Positions 21,617 to 31,724 of a stretch of 64,000 bases of DNA are shown here, piece after piece. Location: contig JAUFSD010000015.1 in assembly GCA_033030425.1 (NCBI GenBank), positions 682,001-746,000 on the forward strand, in the 5' to 3' direction. The stretch is from Verpa conica (Eukaryota; Ascomycota; Pezizomycetes; Pezizales; Morchellaceae). The first letter of the stretch is position 1; each line of letters starts with the position of its first letter. Both the position numbers and the translations under genes were made by a program. The notes beneath the pieces were generated by a model. It was not told where the DNA came from and searched no databases. It worked only from the letters and a program-made list of their open reading frames with translations.

Positions 21617-24600
21617 TTATTTCCTATTATCCACCACCGTGGCTCGATACCTAACCCAGTCCTCAAGTGCGGACATATGCTTTTCTCTAGCCCGACGATA
21701 AGATTCTTCCAATACAAAATCCTTCTCTTTAACCCTCTTGATATAATCCATAATCGCATTTGTGTCTAGCATCACATCCTTTAGACTTCTTCCACATAAA
21801 TCTGCTTGTAGTTTGCGCACTTTGTCCTCGTATACGTTCCACATCTCCACGTATGTCTCGACTCTCATGAAAAATTGATTATATGCTGTAAGTTCTATTT
21901 CCTTAGGCGTCCTTGGAACTTTTGGTGGAACTGGCACAAAGAAGGGATCTTCGACGGGAGTTGCCGGTCCATAGATATCACGCAGATCAGGCTTGAATTT
22001 CGGTAATGGGCCTGTAAAGCCGGGCTTCGGTGTACCCGATGGTCGAGAAGGGAACGGGAGATTGTCTTTTAGCTCATCGAGACCGTTGAGTCCAACTTCA
22101 GCGGGACTACGGCTGAATGGTGCAGCGGTGGCCAGATTACTCATGCTGTCTAGTCCATTGGCTTTCAGAGGGTGTACGGACCCTAGTTTGTGCATAGTAT
22201 CCAGCCCATCTTCCTTGGCTGAGCGAGGAGAAAGTGGAGTCGGTATTCTAGGGCTCGTGTTTCCCATTGGGCTCTTAGAACCCATGTACCCATTCAATCT
22301 TGCCGCTTGGATATTGATTGGATCAGGAATTCCAGTATCTGGGTCAGTATCCATAGGCTCAAATCCTTCATCTCCAGCAACAGGAATATGTGGTGTCCCT
22401 CCTCTCTGCTTCGGTGCTGTAAAACTTGAGCCCTCTTCGCTGCTATTCTCTGACTCCACCTTAGCACTGGTGCTACCATCAGCACCTACACTCTCCTTAC
22501 TCTTCGTCCTAAACTTAGTGAAATTTTTGACACTGGCAGAGCTTTTTTTCTTTTTCGGGCTAGACTGGAAGGGTGGCTGATAGTTGAATAAAGTATGGGC
22601 CGTCTGGGCAAGACCCTCAAACAGTTCTTTCTTGAATCCAGTATACTCGGTTTGCCGCTGCCGCTGCTGCTGCTGCTGCTGCTGCTGTGGCTGAGGTGTT
22701 GGCCGAGATATTGGAACATGTTGTGGTTGTGTGGGATAGACAGGTTGACTCTGTGGTCGAATGAACATGGGTGCTGCATGCAGATTATTTGGATTGTGTT
22801 GGGAACGCCCCTCGGGAGTAGTATAAGTGAAAGAACTAGGAACCTCCTCTCCATGAAAACTGAAATCCGGTTTCTTCTGGAAAGGACTGTCTCGCGGTGA
22901 CGGAGGCGAGGCGGGAGGTTCAGACCTATAGGAGTCTACTCTAGCCATGCCAGGAGAAAATTTAAACCTATACATTACACGTTAAATTGATAGGCAAATT
23001 GAATGCTATATGAAAGAAATACCTAAAATCGGTCGAGCTTTGACGTCTTTTGTTAGACGAGTCAAAACTAGGGCTCTCCCTCTTCGATCCCTCTGACGCT
23101 GAACCGAGAGAACTTCCATGCCCAGATGTTCGCGGTCGATCAGGTGTATTAGGTCTTTCGCGCCCTTGTGTCTCACTTTTAGTTCTACCATGGCCTTGAT
23201 GAACATTTTCACCACCACTTTTAGGCATTTCTTCCCACCTCCACTGATGCTCACGCTGCTGCTGCTCGGCCCGCTCGGCCGCTTGCCTCTCCTTCTCTCT
23301 CTTGAGTATATTCTCTTGGTAATTAGGCCCTTCGCCATCATCTGCAGAGCCGAAATGGCGAAACGATCCTGAATGATCACTGGCATTGCCAGACTTAACT
23401 CCCAGCCCATCCGAATGGCCATTCGTCCCCCATTCGTTATCACGCTGTACCTTCGGTTTTGTTGGTGATCTCCTTGAATTACTCCTAGATGTAGTAGTTG
23501 AGGCTCTAGACCTCCGTTGCCCTTCAGCCAGTCGTTCATTAGCTGCTCGCATGTTATCCTCATCCCTAGGATCATGAAACAGTGGTGGATCTGGACGAGC
23601 ATCATTCCTAGAGAACTGACTCTGCGTCTGCGTCTGCGCCTGGGCCCAGTGGCTTCTCCTTCTTGCATCCTCCTCCTCGGCTCTTCTCGCTTCGGCTTCA
23701 GCTTCAGCCTTGGCCCTTCTCGCTTCTTTCTCGGCCTCGGCCCTCCTGTGTTGCTCTCTTCTCTCAGCACGAAGACTTTCCCTTGCAGCTTCCCTTGCAG
23801 CTTCCTTCATAGCAGCCTCTTCATCTTCTCTCTGCCTAGCAGCCTCTTCATCCCGCCTTAATTGTTCTTCTGCCTTGGCCCTCCGCTCTTTGATATAAGC
23901 TCCGATGTTGAAATCTGGAGCTTGAGCACCCGGATCCCGCTGCCCACCAACTGTTGAGTGCGCCCTACGAGTTGATGATGAGGGCTTAGGAGTCCCAGCA
24001 GGTGTTGCATTAGGTTGACGTTGGCTACTGGCACGGGCATATGCACTCTCACGTGTTCGCGGTGTTTCTGTATAGGCCCGGTCTTGTTGATTATAGTAAC
24101 TTCCATAACTATCCTCTCTCTCTCTCTCGAAATCAGTTGCAGTTGGTTTAGGCGCTTGTGCGCGGAAGCTACCACCGTAATCAAACCCCCCGGACCGCTG
24201 CCTTCTGGCACTACTGTATGTCGAGCTCGGGAACTCTTCATAACCCGGCTTGTTTCCAGTATGACGAGGGGCTGTAGAGTGTGCCTGGTGCGCCTGATGT
24301 GGAAATCCCCTCTGGAATTGTGAAGGGTTGGGAGTCCAGTTAGGTACACCCCCAGCGGGCCCGGTAGGTCCAGTAGATGAACCAGTAGTATACCGCTTAG
24401 CTGTTGTAGACTTTGGTTTGGGACGTGAGCCCTCAGGATGGCCATGGGAAGGGTTATCTTCATCATATTTGCTTCGCTCGAGCTGGTCTTTCAATGTGTC
24501 GTATGCTCTTTGAAGTTCCTGGAATTTTTCTTTGGCCATGGGATCATCTGGATTCTTGTCCGGGTGCGTATCTCGAGCTATATATGAGGGATAGAATGTC

Positions 24601-24771
24601 AGAATATAGTTTAACTATGCAGCAGGCTAGAGCAGAATTGATTAACAGCGGGGGAGGGGGGTTGCAGGATGTGAACCAACCAGCTTTTCGAAATGCCTTT
24701 TTTATCTCATCGTCCGTCGCATGTCGATGAACGGCGAGAGTCCTGTAGAAGTCCACCTCACTGGGCGCCAT
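21617..24771 (-). CDS. Large J-domain (DnaJ/Hsp40) protein
   Basis: Three exons, complement(21617..22967, 23023..24577, 24681..24771), give 998 aa (introns of 55 and 103 nt). The J domain occupies residues 6-75: DFYRTLAVHRHATDDEIKK, then AFRKAARDTHPDKNPDDP with the essential HPD at 35-37, then KFQELQRAYDTLKD. The HPD motif is restored only by splicing the first intron. A long low-complexity region follows, with a 110-residue Arg/Glu/Ala helix (REDEEAAMKEAAREAARES), Ser/Pro-rich tracts and a Gln run encoded by a CAG repeat. The conserved fungal C-terminal module ends the protein: ELTAYNQFFMRVETYVEMWN and EKHMSALEDWVRYR. J proteins stimulate Hsp70 ATPase and deliver clients. This filamentous-fungal type with a long disordered middle has no assigned client. 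There is no signal peptide or membrane segment, so it is probably cytosolic or nuclear. Confidence 0.9.
22664..22687. repeat. (CTG)8 microsatellite inside the J-domain protein gene
   Basis: Eight uninterrupted CTG units on the + strand, CAG in the sense of the gene, encode part of the run of about eight Gln near residue 103 of exon 3. Pure triplet runs of this kind vary in length between strains. Confidence 0.85.
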
Positions 24772-27700
24772 TATTCAGTCACTCTCAGACTCCCGTAGTG
24801 GTCAGGGAGTAAATTATATAGGCTTGGAGCAGCCAGATGCTAGATGCCAGAATAAACGGAATTCGTGACTAGTGAAGGGAACCGTATTCTAGGTACCACC
24901 CGAATAGCGGATGGAATATAATACAGATCTTAAGCAGTTAGATCTAGAGAGAATACTCGATCAAACCAAGATCCCCGCTAAACCCGTGACCTCCTGGTGG
25001 GGTCAAATGAAAACGATAAACTGCCGTGTGTTTCTGCTCGTGTGCAGAGCGGGGAACCAGCGAATGGTGATCCAAACAACGAGAGAGTAGTGGGAGATAA
25101 ACGAGGGAGAATAGATGATAGAGTAGCTCGGAGAGGATGACGGATAGAAGGGGAGAATGGAGTGATGTGGGGGGGGGGGGGGTAGAGAGGAAGGAGGGGG
25201 AGGGGGTTAGTAGTGTTGCAGGTTGCTGAACACTCAAAAGAGGATGGGTGCACGAGAGGAGAAGAGGACGTGGTGTTGCTTTCTGTGTAGCTAACGCGCA
25301 GTCCCTGGGCCAACTATTCCCCCTCACTCTGATGTAAACTCTCAAATCGTGGGTCCTAGATTACAGATTCCACCCTCTATAACTCCCATGGTCACCTTAC
25401 TCTGCTCGCCCTCCACCCATGTCCAGTCAGCAAATACAAGCAGGGATCCGCTTTCCCTCCCCGGCTTCTGGCACCCATCAAGGCAACCGTTGCTATGCTG
25501 GACAACGCACACTCCTATCACGCACCCGGTCACCACGACACTTGGTATCAAGGACAGACAGACATATCCCATCGATCATCTCACAGATCATTTCTTTGGC
25601 CCTCCTCAGGGTCTCCACAGAATTCTCTAGAAACCCCCCTCACTAGCCTCTGCGTCATTTGTCGACCCTTGTTAAGCTCTCGTAGCATATACCCACAGGG
25701 CCACAATTACATACATACTTGGACCACTCCGACTTGACCACCAACTCTAACATGTACTATACCCCCCCCCCCCGATAAAAAACATCGGTGTACAAGTGAA
25801 TACTCATAGAATACACAACTACACATGTACATACATGTACCCACCCACTACCCCACCTACCCAGTTTGAATCAGCTAGTTCCTGCCTCGTCGCCTTTTAC
25901 GATTGTCTGTAGTTGAGCATCGTCCTGCATAGTGCATATGTACAACCGATAAGTTTTTTTTTTCTCCCTCCCTCCAAAAAAGAGGTGGAATAATTTTACT
26001 TTTTTGCTCGACACAACATATGCACAGTAGCCCCACACATACACCGGGAGCCGGGACGGGACGGTGGGTGGTGCTTCTCATCGCATCGGCTGGAAAGAAT
26101 TTCGATCGATGTTTACCACTGAAGTGGCCCAGCACTCTATCTCAGCCTTGAAAGTAATGCAGAGAGGTTATATAGCTTCCCTAAGGGATGTGCGCAGTGA
26201 GTAGGTAAAGTCACCTACCTCTATTTCTAAAGTTACCAGTGTAACAATCATGAGCACAACAACTTCCAATACTACACGTAAGTACATGTATGTAATGAGT
26301 TGGGCATAAGGCCCTGCTCATATAAATATAAATGAACAATCATTACACCATTAGACCAATAACAAAAAGAAGCCAATGAAGCTGGATATTGTTCTAGAGG
26401 ACCCATACATGCCCTAGACTATTTAGATCTACCCCCTTGATGATATATGCATGTGATTTACCAGCACTACGCTCGACGTTGAAATAAAGTTGTGCTTACG
26501 AAGCTACTCTTGGGGCATTCCCATAAAGGATACATACAGCCCATTTCACCACGCGCAGACGCCAAATAGCCATTCACATGTAATTCTAGAAGCTTAAAGG
26601 GTCTGCTCATGTTGTGTCTCAGAGCAGAAGACCAGCCCAAAATTACGACTACGTCACCAATATGCGTAGCTGAACCAGATATTTGACCTTTTCAGTAAAA
26701 TTAAAGCTTTCAATAACAAAAAATACCTCCTCCATAAGAACTAAGAGTCCAATAATATCTCTTAGTCCCCATGACACTTTAATAAAGAATACGTTGAAGG
26801 GCGGAACCAGCATGGTGACATCGATCTGAGACAGGAGGGTGCAGGGCCTGGTGAGAACCTTAAACCCCTATCGTGAAGAATCCTTTGGTCCTAATCAAGC
26901 CATTTCAGGATTTAACAGAAAAAGAAAAAAAAATTACCCTACCGGTTTACAGTAAGTTGCGGCCGGACAGGGCCCTGACTTGGCGCGGACTATCGAAGGG
27001 GTACCCAAAAAAGTTGCCTGAATGGGTTCGTGTTTTAGAGAGTCAGCCAAAGCACAGGAACCAATTTATGACACTTCTACCCCTAACCTTTATCCAGTCC
27101 AGTACCCTATCTATAGTCTAGTACCTCATCAATAGTCCTGTCAGTACCCTATCAATAGTCCTCTCAGTACCCTATCGATAGTCCAGTACCTCATAGATAG
27201 AAATCGGACCCCTGTCCGCCACTAGACCGTATCCGCCATCCGGCCTCAACTGACTGTAGTGGACTCCCTCTCACTGCCACAAGAGAACTCCGGATTATTG
27301 CCCGAGGACCCAGAATCTAGATTCCCAGCTCCAATGAATGGTAATATTTAAACCCGTCTGAAGATACTAGTAAGGATGTATTTGTAACTAACCCAGTCCC
27401 CTCGTAAGGTAGCGGTACCGTATAACGCTCAGGCCAGGTCCTCGGAAACATAGCAATGACCGGATAAAAGCGACGCTCTAGAAAGAGGTTTGAGCTTGTT
27501 GCGCCGCATTACACTTACGTTGATCTTAAAAAAAACATTGATGATGGATGGTTGATTAATATCCGGGTAATAGATCACATATTAACCTCGTAAACTCCCC
27601 CTTCGGGTCAATAGAATTTTTATATCTATGCTAGGTTGGGAGTCGATAGAGTTGTTTGGGATTGGGGCCCAGCCTTGTGGGGGTCTCCGGCAGTGTCAGT

Positions 27701-28240
27701 ATTACCATTTGGTGAGGGAATACACTGTAATTACCGAGGATTTTACAAAGTTGCTAGGACAGCATGGGGAATGGTATGATTATGAGGTTATTAAGGTAAC
27801 GAGATGATCAGCCTGGCTTAGGGACTGAACCCCCGATGGATATCTAGAATCGCCCTCCTGTTGCACTGCCATAGAATAAACAAGGGGGTGTATAAAGCAG
27901 AACAGGCCAAAGGGGGGGGGCAGAGTTGTGGTGACAGCTCCAGTGTCTCTTAACAATTCAGGACAAAGAAACCTCTTTCCAGGTATCTTACCTATTACTC
28001 CTGAGGTCCAATTATTCCCCCGGAATCATCGTCACTTAAATCGCCGAGTTCTTTCTCCAATCTATTAAATATCCGTGGGGCAGATCCCTGGTTCACTTGG
28101 CTGCACCGCAAATCAGCCTCAACACCTGGAAAAATTCAAAAAGAAAAAGTATTACCCACGTTTTGCACCCAACCATCACACCAAGACAACACCACTACCG
28201 CGAACTAGCTGTGACATCAGCTACCTAAGCACCTATTGTC
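24772..28240. other. 3.5-kb intergenic region between divergent genes
   Basis: This lies upstream of both the J-domain gene (-) and the SS18-like gene (+). It includes a 12-nt G run near 25170 and a 10-nt C run near 25755, an ACATGTACATACATGTAC palindromic patch near 25820-25840, and a tandem repeat at 27101..27200. Frames such as 24944..25345 (-) and 25349..25630 (+) are proline/serine-rich artefacts of pyrimidine-rich leader DNA. No gene was recognised; a diverged or non-coding gene could hide here. Confidence 0.45.
27101..27200. repeat. Short tandem repeat, ~5 units of 18-23 nt
   Basis: Successive units begin AGTACC(C/T)(C/T)AT and end ATAGTCC or a close variant: AGTACCCTATCTATAGTCT, AGTACCTCATCAATAGTCC, AGTACCCTATCAATAGTCC, AGTACCCTATCGATAGTCC and a partial AGTACCTCATAGATAG. 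The CTAT(C)NATAG part is itself a small palindrome. Confidence 0.78.
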
Positions 28241-29992
28241 ATGAATGGGTCCTCGACAGCGATCATGCCGCCACCAGCCTCGAACGGCTCTAACATCTCG
28301 ACTTCAGCCGCCAGCCACGGCGGCGGCGCTATTCCCATGATGACAGCCCCTGTGGGAGCAGCGAGGGATAACAATCCTCTCCACGCCTACCAGCAGCAGC
28401 TCCAAGCGTCACAGGCTGCTCTGGGTCAGCACCCTTTGTATCAAGGTATGCGGGTCGCCGATGTGACTGTGATGTGATGAGCCATAATAGAGATGCTTTG
28501 GGCACCCCTTGGCTTACTGGATGTGATGTACCGCTAACTTCTACCCTCCACCCCCATGGATGATATTCTTTCAGGCCTGTCTCCCGTATCATCGCAACAA
28601 AATCACCAAGCCACTTCATCGTCAACAAGTTCGTCTTCGTCGATATCTGCGTCGTCAATAGCAGTACACCAACAGCAGCTTCTGCTGAACAGACAAATGG
28701 AATCGCAGAACCAGCTACAGTTGGATAAGAGCCGTGTTACGCTGCTCCTGGAAATCAACGCAGAGTTGTTGAGGGAAACGGTAAACCTTCAATCAAATGG
28801 CAAAAGTCTTCCATCTCAGGGTGAAGAAAAAACCCCTGACAAAGGATTCTATGAGTACGCGAGAGTAACCCTTTCTAGAAACGATGTTTCTGCTAATATA
28901 CGCAATCCAACTGACGAAATAAAACTTAGGTGTATGCGCCGCCTCCAATGTAATCTAGCTTACCTCGCAGCCATAGCAGACCGCTCCCACAAACCAGCTT
29001 CCCAGGTCCCACCTTCACCAAATATTCTTGTTCCTCCCCCGGACATGCCAGTTCTGGCGGAGCTGTACAAGAAGCTACAGGCGCTGTACCCAGGAGTAAA
29101 GCCAACAAACCCCCCAACACTTGAGCAGCAACGACAGAATGCAAACAATGCTGCCCATGGCGGGGGTCGATCTGGGGGAGGAAGTCAGAACGCGTCACCA
29201 AAGGTAGCAGCTGTAGACAAACAGACACACCCACAGACCCCACAGACCCCACAGCACCCGCAGCACCCGCAAATGCAGCAGCCTCAACAAAGCCCACGAC
29301 ACGTCGCGTCTCCAACTCCACCTACACAGATATCACATCAGATGCCGCAGCAGCAACAGCAGCCAATGCAGCATCAGCAGGGTATGGCAGGCCAGCATGT
29401 ACAAACCGTACAATATTCACCCCAAGCCCAACAGAACCCAGCACAACACAATCCCTCTCACATGGTACAGCAACAGCAGCCACAACAGCAGCACCAACAA
29501 GGGATTAATCCAAACTACGCACACATCCAGCAGCAACGTCACGCAATGATGCAAGCACAAGCACAAGTTCAAGGTCGCCAAATGCAAGCGCAAATGAGTG
29601 GTATCCCCTCTAGCATGAGCATGAACCCAGGAATAGTCACAACTGGCATGAGCAACGGGATTCCGGTAACTTCAATGGGGCAACAGCCAGGAATGCCACA
29701 ACAGGCACTTGTAGGGAATATGGCTGGTATGGGGATGGGGATGGGGACACCGGGGATGGGAGCGCCGGGAATGAACATAGGTATGCCTAATATGGGTATG
29801 GGCGGAATGAACATGGGTATGGGAGGGATGAATATGGGCATGGGGAACATGGGGAACATGGGCGTTATGGGAGCAGGTATGGGAGCGGGTATGGGCGCAG
29901 GTATGGGCGCAGGTATGGGGCAGCCGGGATTCCAGGAGAATATGGGGCAGGGCATGTGGAATGGTGGATGGCCGGCAGGACAGGGTCAGTGA
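28241..29992 (+). CDS. SS18/SSXT (SNH-domain) protein, putative SWI/SNF subunit (Snf11-like)
   Basis: Exons 28241..28445 and 28575..29992 (129-nt intron, GTATGC to TTTCAG) give 540 aa. After a Ser/Ala-rich start comes the SNH block in two parts. SRVTLLLEINAELLRETVNL (about residues 121-140) and CMRRLQCNLAYLAAIADR (about 188-205) match the SS18/GIF helices (LDEN..L...V and L..NL.YLA.IAD) separated by a fungal insertion of about 45 residues. SS18, plant GIF and yeast Snf11 belong to SWI/SNF-type remodelling complexes and their co-activator partners. The C-terminal 300 residues are disordered: Gln/Pro/His-rich, then a Met-Gly repeat region (MGMGMGTPGMGAPGM type, about residues 455-525). Complex membership is inferred from the domain. 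A second in-frame ATG at 28265 could serve as start. Confidence 0.8.
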
Positions 29993-31724
29993 CCAAATAT
30001 TTATATAAACTGGTATTTTTGGCAGGAGCATGAGCGATGGACCTTTACTATATTTGCTGCATTCTTGGAGGAGCTTCCGTTTTGTCGTTCTATTGCTATT
30101 ATTATTTTATATTTCGGCGAACAATGGGTAAGGGGGCGGATAAAACGCCTAAAAATTGGACTTTTGGTACCGGTATGGTGTGACAGTACTTTTTACTTTC
30201 TAGCTTCCATAGTTCATTTCTATTATTATTTTTCTTTCTCTTTGGGATGGGTTTTTGTGACTTTTGGTTATTCTGCAAGTATTAATTGCAATTCTACTAC
30301 GCTTATTTGCTTCTCCGCATTGTTGACACCCAGCATCAATGTACTTATTTGGGGGGAGTTGTATCAAGCACTTGCAAAAGTACTATAAAATAGCAGAAGG
30401 TGCAATAAAGGGATGCTAAACACTGTAAAGAGATCCTAGGTCTCATTTTTCTGGGGGGGGGGGGGGGTTGACTATGAGCCTAAAACGCCAGGCAATGCCC
30501 TAGCATCAGAGTTTATCGGAAGCTCTTACTCATTAGCCTTTGTCTTTCCGGGGAGTATATTATATTTCCTCTACTTTGTACACCGAGGAAACAACCTATA
30601 ACTTTGTACAAGAATTGATGTTATACTTTCATAAGATTATTGCCTAGAGCTTAGAATTAATGAGAAAAAAAAGAAAAAAAAAGCCTAGAGCTTAGAAGAT
30701 TCGACACAGGGTTAGGGTTTCTTGATTCATTTTATTTCAGTATCCTATTTGGGAACAGATATGTATTATAAAGACCAAACCTATATACCAATGAGTAGCG
30801 TGACAGCTGACCCTTGGTAGGCATAACTACACATAGGCTTTTTGACCTTTCCCATAACCATCAACTGCTATTTACCATCGACCACCTAATCGATCTTGTT
30901 TGAAATTCTATAATATGAGCTTGACTACCCGTTATAGCCCCACCCCAAAGAATGTAGAGCGAAAATACCTGCCAGCAAAGGATGATGCACAAAAGAGGCT
31001 CAGGGTTGGATTACCGCGGTATTACTTGTTAGTGAGGTCTGCCTGAGTTATGTAGAGTCGTCTTTTTAGTGAGAATATTGTCCCTAGCCTCGCCACAATG
31101 AACAAAGGCCTTCTCTAGTTATGAATGGCTTCAAACATCTTAGACCCAGATATCACCGATTTCTCGCTATTCTACTAGCCAAATATATGTATTCTAGAAT
31201 ATTCAGTTGAACAAGCATTTTGATCTGGACTGACTTGAGAGCACGCGTCATAAAGCTATCACCCAATGAAAATAGATTATGATAAAGACTCTAAGGAAGA
31301 ATCACAGGACAGTAACTTCTACAGAGTCAAGATATTATAAAACCCACAAGAATCTTTTCCTTTCTATAAAGAGAATATATTTTGTATACGAGTAGTATTA
31401 TAGCGATATCATGCAAGATGATAAAAGCGGCTAGCCGACGAAACACCTAGAGCCGCATTGTTCCTAAAGACGACACCACTCATTGATAAAGACCTTAACT
31501 ATCACCCACCTACAGTAATAATTGTTATGATACTACAGATTACCAGATCGAGTACATCACGTGGGCTTAAGCTATTGGAGAGAAGGTTTCAGCGTAACGT
31601 TCCTATTTAATCTACCGGCTATGAAAATTTCTTTTTAACTTACGAGTCTACAGTTTCTTCCTTGGCTATAAACGGCAAAGTTCTTCAAGTGCCTAGAAAC
31701 AGCTATTTTAGTACAGCACAAAGG
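29993..31724. other. Intergenic region
   Basis: About 1.7 kb. The first 400 nt are T-rich 3' flank of the SS18-like gene; a G run of about 15 nt lies near 30452-30468. The remainder is AT-rich with many stops on both strands. No gene or repeat was identified. Confidence 0.5.

Noticed and set aside
24944..25345. 133-codon Pro/Ser/Leu-rich frame on the minus strand
   Set aside because: Composition comes from a pyrimidine-rich leader; no ordered motif and overlapping frames are similar.
29569..29955. Minus-strand frame rich in Ile/Pro repeats
   Set aside because: It is the antisense shadow of the Met-Gly repeat of the SS18-like gene.
30452..30468. Long G homopolymer (others near 12567, 25170 and a C run near 25755)
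   Set aside because: Probably simple slippage tracts whose lengths may also be sequencing-affected; no G-quadruplex pattern of spaced runs was seen.
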